A stretch of DNA of 64,000 nt, taken from Caballeronia sp. LZ062. GTDB lineage: Bacteria; Pseudomonadota; Gammaproteobacteria; Burkholderiales; Burkholderiaceae. Below, in pieces: positions 1 through 9,782 of this stretch. Under the pieces are notes generated by a model that was not told the origin of the DNA, ran no database searches, and saw only the letters and a program-made list of their open reading frames with translations. The stretch spans positions 1,302,001 to 1,366,000 of the forward strand of contig NZ_JARTWB010000002.1 of assembly GCF_031450785.1 (NCBI RefSeq), in the 5' to 3' direction. The position numbers and the translations under genes were made by a program. Numbering within the stretch: position 1 is the first letter of the stretch; each line of letters starts with the position of its first letter.

Positions 1-628
1 CCGTGCGATGGCGTTCGATCATTTCGTCGAGCACGGCGAGCACCTGCATCGACACGAGCACGTCGAGCGCGCTCGTCGGTTCGTCGGCGATCAGGAGGCG
101 CGGACCGGCGCTCACCATCATCGCGATCATCACGCGCTGGCCCATGCCGCCGGACAACTCGTGTGGATACGCGTCCGCCACACGCTCCGGATCGCGGATG
201 TGCACGGCCGCGAGCGCCTCCACGATGCGCGCGCGCATCGCGCGCCGGCTCAAGCCGCCGTCCTGACGCTCGATGGTTTCGCGCATCTGCTGCGCGACGG
301 TCATGACCGGATTGAGCGAGTACTTCGGGTCTTGCAGGATCATGCTCATCTGCGTGCCGCAGAGGCGCCGGCGCGCGCCCGGCTTCATCGCGAGCAGGTC
401 GTGGCCGTCGAAGCGCAAAGCCTTCGCGGACCATCGCGCTTCGGGCGGCAAGAGGCCGAGCAGCGCGCGGCCGGTCAGCGACTTGCCCGAACCCGATTCG
501 CCGACGATGCCGAGCCGCTCGCCGCGCCGCACCGTCAGCGAGACGCCGCGCACGGCGGGCATCGGGACGCCGTCGTGGCCCGAAAACGCGACTTCCAGAC
601 CGTCGATTTCAGCGAGCGCATCTTCCAT
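1..628 (-). CDS. Dipeptide ABC transporter ATP-binding protein, DdpD/DppD-like (3' end missing)
   Basis: ATPase subunit that powers peptide uptake by the permeases encoded just upstream. About 209 N-terminal residues are in the window and the C-terminal third lies beyond the left edge. The reverse strand reads a start ATG at 628, Walker A GESGSGKS (about residues 44-51), a Q-loop (MILQDPKYSLNP), the ABC signature LSGGMGQRV and Walker B LLIADEPTSALD. All are canonical, so this half looks functional. The start lies one base past the stop of the preceding permease, so the genes are translationally coupled. By synteny with E. coli ddpXABCDF a second ATPase (DdpF) is expected just outside the window. 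The family also covers DppD/OppD, so the peptide substrate is inferred from the neighbouring dipeptidase rather than from this sequence. Confidence 0.9.
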   Translation of the reverse strand, partial: MEDALAEIDGLEVAFSGHDGVPMPAVRGVSLTVRRGERLGIVGESGSGKSLTGRALLGLLPPEARWSAKALRFDGHDLLAMKPGARRRLCGTQMSMILQDPKYSLNPVMTVAQQMRETIERQDGGLSRRAMRARIVEALAAVHIRDPERVADAYPHELSGGMGQRVMIAMMVSAGPRLLIADEPTSALDVLVSMQVLAVLDEMIERHRT

Positions 629-629
629 G

Positions 630-1568
630 TCAGCCTCCATGACGCGGATCGAAAACGTCGCGCAGACCGTCGCCGAGCAGATTAAACGCGAGGCTCACCG
701 CGAGAATCGCGAGGCCGGGAATGGTCGCGACCCACCAGGCGTCGAGCAGCACGTTGCGTCCCGAGGCGACCATGTAGCCCCATTCCGGGCTCGGCGGCTG
801 CGCACCGAGTCCGAGAAAGCCGAGCCCCGCGACCGCGAGAATGATGCCGGCCATATCGAGCGTCGCGCGCACGATCACCGATGACGAGCACAGCGGCACG
901 ATATAGCGCAGCAAAATGCGCGTGTGCGATGCGCCCGCGAGCCGCGCCGCGTGAATGAAATCCGCCTGCGCGAGCCGCAGCGATTCGGCCCGCGCGAGCC
1001 GCGCATAAGGCGGCCACGCGGTGATGGAAATGGCGATAACCGCGTTCAGCACGCCCGGCCCGAGCGCCGCGGCGAACGCGAGCGCCAGCACGATCTTCGG
1101 GAACGCGAGCGCGACATCGGTCACGCGCATGAGCGCCGTGTCGATAAAGCCGCCGCAATAGCCCGCCAGCGTGCCGATCAAAAGCCCGACCGGCACGACG
1201 AGCACGACGACGAGCATCGCGATGGATAGCGTAAGACGCGAGCCGTGCACGAGTCTCGACAGGATGTCGCGACCCAGTTGATCGGTGCCGAACCAGTGCG
1301 CGGCGCCCGGCGGCGTCAGGCGGTCGGCGAGGACTTGGCGCAGCGGGTCCTGCGTCACCAAAAGCGGCCCGATTGCCGCCGCGACAACGAGCAGCACCAG
1401 AATCGCAAGACCGAACATGCTGAGCGGATTGCCCGAAAACCGCCGCCAGCGCCGGTACGCGCGCCCGAGCGCGGCCTGTCGCGGAGACGCGGGCGTGTCG
1501 GTCAGGAGCCACGCGCGCCACGTGTCCGGCGCGGGTTTCATCGGCGTGCGCTTGGCGGGCGAATGCAT
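630..1568 (-). CDS. Dipeptide ABC transporter permease, DdpC/DppC-like
   Basis: Inner-membrane permease of the peptide/nickel type, 312 aa, which forms the transport pore with the following DppB-type subunit. Residues around 48-70 form the first membrane segment (MFGLAILVLLVVAAAIGPLL), followed by the family loop GTDQLGRDILSRLVHGSR and five further hydrophobic segments. The EAA coupling loop is ARAESLRLAQADFIHAARLAGAS, slightly variant but recognisable. A second in-frame ATG lies nine codons in (MKPAPDTW), so the exact start is uncertain. It sits between the DppB-type permease (18-base gap) and the ATPase (1-base gap), which fits a single operon. DdpC versus DppC cannot be told from sequence alone, and the ddp assignment comes from the upstream ddpX gene. 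Confidence 0.93.
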   Translation of the reverse strand: MHSPAKRTPMKPAPDTWRAWLLTDTPASPRQAALGRAYRRWRRFSGNPLSMFGLAILVLLVVAAAIGPLLVTQDPLRQVLADRLTPPGAAHWFGTDQLGRDILSRLVHGSRLTLSIAMLVVVLVVPVGLLIGTLAGYCGGFIDTALMRVTDVALAFPKIVLALAFAAALGPGVLNAVIAISITAWPPYARLARAESLRLAQADFIHAARLAGASHTRILLRYIVPLCSSSVIVRATLDMAGIILAVAGLGFLGLGAQPPSPEWGYMVASGRNVLLDAWWVATIPGLAILAVSLAFNLLGDGLRDVFDPRHGG

Positions 1569-1586
1569 GCGGCAAAGTCTCCGTTC

Positions 1587-2657
1587 TCAGCGAGCGCGCG
1601 GATCGAATACGCGGTAGAGCGCATCCGTCAGCAGATTGAGCGCGATGAACGTCGCGCCGATCACGAGCGTGCTGCCGAGCACGGCGTTCATGTCGGCGTT
1701 CAGGAGCGCGCCCGTCAAATACGAGCCGATGCCCGGCCACGCGAACACGATCTCGGTCAGCACCGAGCCTTCCAGCAAATAGCTGTAGGCGAGCGCGATG
1801 ACCGTGAGCAACGGCACCGCGATATTGCCGAACGCATGACGCCAGATCACGCGGCGCTCGGCGAGGCCTTTCGCGCGCGCCGTGGTCACGTATTCCTGGC
1901 TCAGTTGTTCGAGCATGAACGAACGCGTCATCCGCGACAGATACGCGATCGAATAGAACGCGAGCACGCCCGCCGGCAGCGCGATATGCGAGAACGCGTT
2001 GACGAACACGTCCCACTCGCGGGCGATGAGCGCATCGATGAGAAGACTGCCGGTGCGCGTATCGACCATGCCGTCGTACAGCGGATCGATGCGGCCCGGT
2101 CCCGACACCCAGTGCAGCCGCGCGTAGAACAGCAGCAGCCCCATTAGCGCGAGCCAGAACACCGGCACCGAACTGCCCGCGAGGCCGATCACGCGCGCCA
2201 CATGATCCACGATGCGATTGTGGCGCACCGCCGCGATCACGCCGAGCGGCACGCCAATCATCACGCCGATGAACGTCGAGAGCGTCGCCAGTTCGAGCGT
2301 CGCGGGAAAGACGCGCCGTATATCGTCGATGACAGGATTCGCCGTCAGCAGCGACACGCCGAGATTGCCGTGCAGCACGTCGCGCGCGTAGATCAGGAAT
2401 TGATCGACGAGCGGCTTGTCCAGTCCTAGCTGCACGCGCGCCGCCGCATACGCGCTCGCCGACGCGCGGTCGCCGAGAATCGCGAGCACGGGGTCGATCG
2501 GGATCTTGCGGCCGATGAAGAACGTGATCGCGAGCAAGCCGGTGAACGTGACGGCGAGCATCGCGATCCAGCGCAAAAGCGCGAGCGCGATCCGCGCGCC
2601 GCCGCGGTTCGCGTTCGCGGCGCGCAGGCGGTCGAGCACGGTCGGCTGCGGCGTCAT
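1587..2657 (-). CDS. Dipeptide ABC transporter permease, DdpB/DppB-like
   Basis: Inner-membrane permease partner of the DppC-type subunit, 356 aa, slightly longer than a typical DppB (about 340). The N terminus (residues about 24-46) is the first membrane segment, ending in the family motif FFIGRKIPIDPVLAILGDRAS, then a periplasmic domain and five further segments. The EAA-like loop is EYVTTARAKGLAERRVIWRHAFGN, and the C terminus ends in the usual DALYRVFDPRAR. The start lies 5 bases after the stop of the binding-protein gene. Between about residues 178 and 215 there is a somewhat long loop (SGPGRIDPLYDGMVDTRTG), as in other peptide permeases of this subgroup. Membership of the operon is clear and the substrate is inferred. 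Confidence 0.93.
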   Translation of the reverse strand: MTPQPTVLDRLRAANANRGGARIALALLRWIAMLAVTFTGLLAITFFIGRKIPIDPVLAILGDRASASAYAAARVQLGLDKPLVDQFLIYARDVLHGNLGVSLLTANPVIDDIRRVFPATLELATLSTFIGVMIGVPLGVIAAVRHNRIVDHVARVIGLAGSSVPVFWLALMGLLLFYARLHWVSGPGRIDPLYDGMVDTRTGSLLIDALIAREWDVFVNAFSHIALPAGVLAFYSIAYLSRMTRSFMLEQLSQEYVTTARAKGLAERRVIWRHAFGNIAVPLLTVIALAYSYLLEGSVLTEIVFAWPGIGSYLTGALLNADMNAVLGSTLVIGATFIALNLLTDALYRVFDPRAR

Positions 2658-2661
2658 CGCG

Positions 2662-4251
2662 TCACTGCTTCTTGATGTTTCGATAGGAAACGAGATCGTT
2701 GATCGGCCCGACTTCGAGGCCGGTCAAGCCCGGACGCGCCGCCACCTGCGACACCTTCTGGAACATGATGACGAACGGCGACTTGGCGAGCACTTCGCGC
2801 TGCATCTTTTCGTACATCTGCGCGCGTTTCTGGGTCGAGCCTTCCGCGAGCGCCGCGTTGGTTTCCTTCGTCAGATCGGGAATGTTCCACGCGTTGCGCC
2901 AGGCTAGCATCTTGAAGCTCGACGCGTCCGAGTTGTCCGGATTCCACACGAAGCCCTGCGCGTTGCTGTGCGGATCGATATAGTCCGCCGACCATTCGCC
3001 GATGTAGATGTCATGCGCGCGCGCCCGGTACCGGCCGAGCGTCTGCTTGTTGTCGCTCGGAATGAGCTGCACGTTGATGTTCGCGAGCGCGAGATTCGCC
3101 TGCACCGCCTGCGCAATCTCGCTGTATGGATAGTCGTTGCGCACGTCCATCTTCACGGTAAAGCCGTCCGCGAGCCCGGCTTTGGCGAGCAGCGCCTTCG
3201 CCTTCGCGACGTCCTGGTGATACGGATTCCCGTTGAGCGCGCCGAGGAAGCCTTCGGGCAGGAACGTCTCGTGGACCTTGTACGTCGTGCGGATCACGTT
3301 CTTCTGGATGCCCTGATAGTCGATCAGCCACTTCATCGCTTCCCAGACTTCCGGCTTCGCCAGATACTGATTCTTGTTGTTCAGGCCGAGATACATGAGC
3401 GTCGCCTGCGGAACGGCCGTCGCCTTGATGACGCCGTTCTTCGAGAGCGTGTCGAGGTCGTCGGGGCTCAGATCGCGCGCAACGTCGATATCGCCGTTCT
3501 GGATCATCAGACGCTGGCTCGCGGCTTCGGTCACGTGGCGCAGCACGATGCGCTTCATCGCGAGCGGCAGACGATACCCGTCAAAACGTTGCAGCACGAT
3601 GCTGTCGTTCGCCGTCCATTTGACGAGCTTGTACGCGCCCGAGCCGGCCTCGTTGGTCTTCAGCCAGTCGTTGCCGTAGTCGTTACCTTTGACATGCGTC
3701 TCCAGCAGCTTGCGATCCAACACCGACGCCGGCCACGCGCCGAGCACGTTGAGCACGAAAGTCGGCGCATAGCGTTGATCGGTCGTGACGGACACCGTGC
3801 TGTCGTCGATCTTCTTCACGTTCGCGAGCGCGTTGGCCTTCGTGATGCCGATGCCCGCGAGCACCGCCGCCGCACCTTTGTCGAGCAACGCCGTGCGCTG
3901 GATGGACCACGCGACGTCATCAGCCGTGAGCGGATTGCCAGAATGGAACTTGAGGCCGGAGCGGATCTTGAACGTGAACGTGAGCCCGTCCGGGCTGACG
4001 GTCCACGACTGCGCGACGTCGCCGTTGAACTTCGACGGGTCCTTCAGATCGACGCGCACGAGCCGGTCGTACGTGTTCGCGACGTATTCCTCCGGCACCA
4101 GTTCGTAGACCTCGCCGGGATCGAGCGTGGTGAATTCGTCGAGCAGCGTCGCCATGACGAACATGTCTTTCGGCGTGGCCGCGTGCGTCGCGGAGGTGAA
4201 GCTCAACGCCAGCGTGATCGCAACAAGTGCCTTTCGTGCGCTCAGTCTCAT
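2662..4251 (-). CDS. Periplasmic peptide-binding protein of ABC transporter, DdpA-like (SBP_bac_5)
   Basis: Extracytoplasmic receptor of the transporter, 529 aa. It starts with a Sec signal peptide (MRLSARKALVAITLALSF) with likely cleavage after ATHA near residue 24. The mature protein has the SBP family 5 pattern: an N-terminal D-x-x-x-x-LDP-like segment (LLDEFTTLDPGEVYELV), the signature W-T-V-S-P-D-G-L-T-F-T-F-K and LTADDVAWSIQR, then the large ligand domain. There is no lipobox cysteine, so it should be soluble in the periplasm. It lies 15 bases downstream of ddpX and 5 bases upstream of the permease. Family members bind di- to oligopeptides, nickel or opines. A D-Ala-D-Ala specificity is inferred from context only. 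Confidence 0.92.
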   Translation of the reverse strand: MRLSARKALVAITLALSFTSATHAATPKDMFVMATLLDEFTTLDPGEVYELVPEEYVANTYDRLVRVDLKDPSKFNGDVAQSWTVSPDGLTFTFKIRSGLKFHSGNPLTADDVAWSIQRTALLDKGAAAVLAGIGITKANALANVKKIDDSTVSVTTDQRYAPTFVLNVLGAWPASVLDRKLLETHVKGNDYGNDWLKTNEAGSGAYKLVKWTANDSIVLQRFDGYRLPLAMKRIVLRHVTEAASQRLMIQNGDIDVARDLSPDDLDTLSKNGVIKATAVPQATLMYLGLNNKNQYLAKPEVWEAMKWLIDYQGIQKNVIRTTYKVHETFLPEGFLGALNGNPYHQDVAKAKALLAKAGLADGFTVKMDVRNDYPYSEIAQAVQANLALANINVQLIPSDNKQTLGRYRARAHDIYIGEWSADYIDPHSNAQGFVWNPDNSDASSFKMLAWRNAWNIPDLTKETNAALAEGSTQKRAQMYEKMQREVLAKSPFVIMFQKVSQVAARPGLTGLEVGPINDLVSYRNIKKQ

Positions 4252-4266
4252 GGTCGTGTATCCCGT

Positions 4267-4830
4267 TCACATCAGCCGCAAGGGGCCGCTTTCTTCGTTG
4301 TCGATAAGCGCGAGTTCCCGCGATCCCGGCAGTTCGTAGTGCCACCATTCGCTCGGAATATGCGTGAAGCCCGCGCCGTGCATCACGCCGAGCAACAGCG
4401 TGCGATTGCGCTGCACGTGAGCCGGCAAACCCGCGTGGAAGTGGCCGGACTCCGGCACCATCGCGTCGAAGCCGGTGCCCATGTCGAATTCGATGCCGTC
4501 GCTATCCACGAGCGTCAGGTCCACCGCCGTCCCACGGCTGTGATTCGAGCCGCGGCCGAGATCGGCGATAAACGTGGGATCGGGCAGGAAGTTCCACAGC
4601 ACTTCCTGCGCTTGGGGCGGACGGTAGGCGTCGAAGATCTTCAGCGTCGCGCCGAAACTCTGAGCGATGCTCACCGCCTTGCGCAGCGCCGCTTCGGCCG
4701 GTTCGAGCAGCAGGCAATGCTGCGTCTTGTAGATGGGCTTGCCGGTGAGATTGCGATCGGTCGCGTAGACGAGGTCGATCTGGACGTGATGCGTTTCGGG
4801 CGTGACTGGCAGCAGACGGGATCGAGTCAT
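4267..4830 (-). CDS. ddpX: D-alanyl-D-alanine dipeptidase (VanX/DdpX family)
   Basis: Zinc dipeptidase that splits D-Ala-D-Ala, 187 aa, in the size range of E. coli DdpX (193) and VanX (202). The peptidase M15D residues are all visible: substrate arginine R70 in FDAYRP, zinc ligands H97 and D104 in SNHSRGTAVDLT, the catalytic glutamate E161 and the third ligand H164 in SEWWHYEL. There is no signal peptide, so it should act in the cytoplasm on imported dipeptide. It is the first gene of the cluster and is followed by binding protein, two permeases and an ATPase, the same order as E. coli ddpXABCDF. Likely role: use of D-Ala-D-Ala released from peptidoglycan as a carbon or nitrogen source. AAGGA lies about 9 bases before the ATG. 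Confidence 0.9.
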   Translation of the reverse strand: MTRSRLLPVTPETHHVQIDLVYATDRNLTGKPIYKTQHCLLLEPAEAALRKAVSIAQSFGATLKIFDAYRPPQAQEVLWNFLPDPTFIADLGRGSNHSRGTAVDLTLVDSDGIEFDMGTGFDAMVPESGHFHAGLPAHVQRNRTLLLGVMHGAGFTHIPSEWWHYELPGSRELALIDNEESGPLRLM

Positions 4831-4914
4831 GTAATCGGAATCCTTGGGTCGAACCCTTCAACCATAACCCGGACGAAAAATCCGCGAAACAGTTTATTCC
4901 GAATGTGCGGTGTC

Positions 4915-5475
4915 TTATGCGCCGAGCGGCCAGCGTTCGATGACCTGATGCTCCGAACGCCCGAGCAGACTGCGCACGAGCGCGAACTCGCGCACGGTCC
5001 ATGTGATCGGCTCGACGGCGTGTCGCGAGACGCGGTGCTCGTCGTAAAGCAGCGTCACATGCGGGATGAAGCGCGGGTGCGATTTGACGAAGATGCCGGC
5101 GGATTGCAGCGCTTTGTCGAGTCGATCGACGAAGGCGGAGAACGCGTCGTCTGGCTCGCCGGCTATGACGAGCGGCCGCTTGGGACGGCGCGTGGCGAAG
5201 GTTTCGACGCGGTCGAGCGTCACGTCGAACGACGGCATGTGGACCGATGACGCCGCGGCGAGCGCTGCGGCGGGCGTATCGGCCGGCACGCCCGCGAACG
5301 CGCCGAGATAATGCAGCGTGATGTGCAGGCGGTCGGCGGGAATGGGCCGTGCCTTTAGCGGGTGTTCGGTGCGAAGCCGCAGTGCGTGCTCCCCGATGCG
5401 CGCCGCAGCGGCGGCATCGGGGTAGACGGCGAAGAACAGCGAGTCGGTGGACCGGTTAGCGGTAGGGGTGTCCAA
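4915..5475 (-). CDS. thpR: RNA 2',3'-cyclic phosphodiesterase (2'-5' RNA ligase family, ThpR/LigT)
   Basis: Member of the 2H phosphoesterase family, 186 aa (E. coli ThpR is 176). The two H-x-T signature motifs are present: LHITLHYLG near residue 51 and IPHVTLLYD near residue 137, spaced as in the family. These enzymes open 2',3'-cyclic phosphates on RNA and can reversibly join 2'-5' ends in vitro; the role in the cell is not well defined. It stands alone between ddpX and guaA, all on the minus strand, with an 84-base gap to ddpX and a 36-base gap from the end of guaA, so it may be read through from guaA. Confidence 0.87.
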   Translation of the reverse strand: MDTPTANRSTDSLFFAVYPDAAAAARIGEHALRLRTEHPLKARPIPADRLHITLHYLGAFAGVPADTPAAALAAASSVHMPSFDVTLDRVETFATRRPKRPLVIAGEPDDAFSAFVDRLDKALQSAGIFVKSHPRFIPHVTLLYDEHRVSRHAVEPITWTVREFALVRSLLGRSEHQVIERWPLGA

Positions 5476-5511
5476 AGTGACCGGCTCCGTTTCAGCGCTG
5501 GGCGACCGTCC

Positions 5512-7095
5512 TCACTCCCACTCAATCGTCGCAGGCGGCTTGCCCGAGATGTCATACACGACCCGATTAATCCCGCGCACTTCGTTGATGATGCGGTTGC
5601 TCACATGCCCGAGCAGTTCATGCGGCAGATGCGCCCAGTGCGCGGTCATGAAATCCATCGTCTGCACGGCGCGCAGCGCGACGACGTAATCGTAGGTCCG
5701 GCCATCGCCCATCACGCCGACGCTCTTCACCGGCAGAAACACCGCAAACGCCTGACTGGTCAGCTCGTACCATGACTTACCGGTTTCCTTGTCGATGGTG
5801 TTGCGCAGCGTCTCGATGAAAATGGCGTCCGCGCGGCGCAGCAGATCGGCGAACTCGCGCTTCACTTCGCCGAGAATCCGCACGCCGAGGCCCGGACCGG
5901 GGAACGGATGGCGATACACCATCGCGGGCGGCAAGCCGAGCTTCACGCCCAATTCGCGCACTTCGTCCTTGAACAGTTCGCGTAGCGGTTCGAGCAGTTT
6001 CAGCTTCAGCGTCTCGGGCAGGCCGCCCACATTGTGGTGACTCTTGATGGTGTGCGCGCCCTTCTTGCCCTTGCCCGCCGATTCGATCACGTCCGGATAA
6101 ATGGTGCCCTGCGCAAGCCACTTTGCGTCGGTGAGCTTGTGCGATTCGGCGTCGAACACTTCGATGAACTCCGCGCCGATGATCTTGCGCTTCGCCTCCG
6201 GATCGGTCACGCCGGCGAGCTTCTCGAGGAACGCTTCGCTTGCATCGACATGAATGACCTTCACGCCGAGATGATCCGCGAACGTCGACATGACCTGCTC
6301 GGCTTCGTTCTCGCGCAAGAGGCCGTGATCGACGAACACGCACGTCAGTTGATTGCCGATCGCGCGATGCAGAAGCGCCGCCGCCACCGACGAATCCACG
6401 CCGCCGGACAAGCCGAGAATGACGTGCTCGTCGCCGACCTGCGCGCGAATCTTCGCCACGGCTTCGTCGATGTAATGGCCCATCTCCCAGTCGGCCTTCG
6501 CGCCGCACAGTCCGAGCACGAAGCGGTCGAGCATCGCGCGGCCCTGCACCGTGTGCGTGACTTCCGGGTGCCACTGCACGCCATAGAAGCGGCGGTCGTC
6601 GTCGGCCATCGCGGCGATCGGGCACGCCGGCGTCGAGGCCATCAGCTTGAAGCCGGCCGGCATGTCGGCCACCTTGTCGCCGTGGCTCATCCAGACCTTG
6701 AGCATCGACTCGCCTTCAGCGGTCTTGAAGTCTTCGATGCCTTCCAGAAAGCCCGTGTGGTTCAGCGCCTGCACTTCCGCGTAGCCGAACTCGCGCACCT
6801 TGCCGAGCTCGACCTTGCCGCCGAGCTGGTCGGCCATGGTCTGCATGCCGTAGCAGATGCCGAGCACCGGCACGCCCAGGTCGAACACGATCTGCGGGGC
6901 GCGCGGCGACTTCGCTTCGGTAACCGAATTCGGGCCGCCCGACAGGATGATGCCCTTCGGCGCGAACTCGCGGATGAACGTCTCGTCGACGTCGTACGGA
7001 TGAATTTCCGAGTAGACGTGCGACTCGCGGATGCGCCGGGCGATCAGCTGGGTGACTTGGGAGCCGAAATCGAGAATCAGGATTTTGTCGTGCAT
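5512..7095 (-). CDS. guaA: GMP synthase (glutamine-hydrolysing)
   Basis: Converts XMP, glutamine and ATP to GMP, the last step of guanine nucleotide synthesis; 527 aa against 525 in E. coli. The class I amidotransferase domain is N-terminal, with nucleophile C81 in GICYGMQTM and the H176/E178 pair in YGVQWHPEV. The PP-loop ATP pyrophosphatase motif [10 protein letters not shown] is at about 227-236 and the dimerisation domain ends in TIEWE. The start is placed at the ATG giving [11 protein letters not shown]; an in-frame TTG four codons upstream would add only LAAA and lacks better support. It lies downstream of guaB on the same strand, with one membrane-protein gene between them, so both GMP-branch enzymes are probably co-expressed. 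Confidence 0.97.
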   Translation of the reverse strand: MHDKILILDFGSQVTQLIARRIRESHVYSEIHPYDVDETFIREFAPKGIILSGGPNSVTEAKSPRAPQIVFDLGVPVLGICYGMQTMADQLGGKVELGKVREFGYAEVQALNHTGFLEGIEDFKTAEGESMLKVWMSHGDKVADMPAGFKLMASTPACPIAAMADDDRRFYGVQWHPEVTHTVQGRAMLDRFVLGLCGAKADWEMGHYIDEAVAKIRAQVGDEHVILGLSGGVDSSVAAALLHRAIGNQLTCVFVDHGLLRENEAEQVMSTFADHLGVKVIHVDASEAFLEKLAGVTDPEAKRKIIGAEFIEVFDAESHKLTDAKWLAQGTIYPDVIESAGKGKKGAHTIKSHHNVGGLPETLKLKLLEPLRELFKDEVRELGVKLGLPPAMVYRHPFPGPGLGVRILGEVKREFADLLRRADAIFIETLRNTIDKETGKSWYELTSQAFAVFLPVKSVGVMGDGRTYDYVVALRAVQTMDFMTAHWAHLPHELLGHVSNRIINEVRGINRVVYDISGKPPATIEWE

Positions 7096-7254
7096 GGCTG
7101 CGGCCAAAGGCTAAGTGAACGAATGGTGTGGGCGGCCGGTCCCGGTGCTGCTGGCCCCGGCTGCCAATAAATCGACGGCCGGCGCGAAGGCCGACCGTCC
7201 TTGTGTTTCCTTGCTGCGCGCGCCGCCGCGCTCATTTTGCGCACTAGCGGCGCC

Positions 7255-8070
7255 TCAGCGGGGCGCACCGCTCGCCGGGTCCGGCGCCACGCGGCCCGTC
7301 AGCGGGTCCACGCGCCGGCCGGTCGCCGGATCGATATCGCTGCCGATCACCGGGTCGATGCGCCTGCCCGTGGCCGGATCGATCTCGCGGCCCGTCTGCG
7401 CATCGAGCGTGCGGCCCGTCACCGGATCGACGACGCCGGTTTGGACTCGTGTCCGGGCGGCAGGCGACGCGCTATCGAGCGGCCGGCCTGCGGGATCGAC
7501 CGCGTGGCCGGTGACGGGATCGATGGCCGTCGCTTGTGGCGCATGTGCCGTCGGACGAACCGCGGTAGCGGGCGTCGGTGTTTCGTCGCGCTTTTGCGCC
7601 GCCTGCTTTTGCGCCGCCTTCTTCTCCGCGCGCTCGGCCGAAGCCGCGCCGGCCCGCGCCGCGCGTTCCCGCCGCCGGACCGCGCCCGCGAGCCTCACGC
7701 TGCCGAGCCCCAGCACCAGCAGCACGATGCCGAGGAGCGCCGCGCCGACCTGCCCGAAACCATCGACTTCCGGCGTGCGCAGTCCGAGCAGCCAGACCAG
7801 CACGACGATGCCCGACAGCCATTCGACATGCCCCGACGCCCGCGCGGCAGCGGTGGTCAGCGCGCCGTCGATGGCGGCGTGCAACGACAGCCACGCGAAA
7901 CCGATCAGTGCGATGCCGAGCAACTGCCCGGCGAACGCCGGTTCCACCTGCATCGCGTCGAGTTGAAGCGCGTCGTAGAGTCCCGCCCACGGTGTCAGCA
8001 GAAACAGCACGCCGAACACCAGAAAGATGAAGGCATTGACGACCAGCACGACGCGCAGCAACGGTTTCAT
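7255..8070 (-). CDS. Membrane protein with C-terminal octapeptide (DPxTGRxx) repeats
   Basis: Function not recognised; 271 aa. The N-terminal half (residues 1-130) has about four hydrophobic segments (near 5-27, 47-66, 84-97, 107-129), followed by a basic, alanine-rich stretch (RRRERAARAGAASAERAEKKAAQK) and a proline-rich linker. The tail from residue 215 to 262 is six back-to-back eight-residue units of the form D-P-x-T-G-R-x-x (DPVTGRTL, DAQTGREI, DPATGRRI, DPVIGSDI, DPATGRRV, DPLTGRVA), with one earlier copy at 184-191. The gene sits between guaB (54-base gap) and guaA on the same strand. The membrane half looks like small uncharacterised four-segment proteins of Burkholderiales. No catalytic motif is visible. 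Confidence 0.8.
   Translation of the reverse strand: MKPLLRVVLVVNAFIFLVFGVLFLLTPWAGLYDALQLDAMQVEPAFAGQLLGIALIGFAWLSLHAAIDGALTTAAARASGHVEWLSGIVVLVWLLGLRTPEVDGFGQVGAALLGIVLLVLGLGSVRLAGAVRRRERAARAGAASAERAEKKAAQKQAAQKRDETPTPATAVRPTAHAPQATAIDPVTGHAVDPAGRPLDSASPAARTRVQTGVVDPVTGRTLDAQTGREIDPATGRRIDPVIGSDIDPATGRRVDPLTGRVAPDPASGAPR
7285..7428 (-). repeat. Six tandem 24-bp coding repeats (octapeptide D-P-x-T-G-R-x-x)
   Basis: Six consecutive 24-base units in the 3' part of the membrane-protein gene encode the octapeptides listed for that gene. The units differ at several positions, so this is an established protein repeat and not a recent slippage product. The D-P-x-T-G core is invariant in four of six units; the variants are DAQTG and DPVIG. 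Confidence 0.85.
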
Positions 8071-8124
8071 GATCGGTCCACGAGGTTATCGGCGCAAAAG
8101 TAAAGAAGCGGCGCAGGCGAGCGG

Positions 8125-9640
<1,516 letters not shown>

Positions 9641-9782
9641 TGCCCGAACAGCAGGTTACGGCGTCTCGCTGCAAAATCCGGACCTCTCGGCGGCGCGCTT
9701 CGCGGTGCAGCTTTGAACAAGACGCGCTCGGCGGGCCGCGCTACGCTCTCGCGTCATTCGAATGCAAGTTGGGAGTCGGGCA

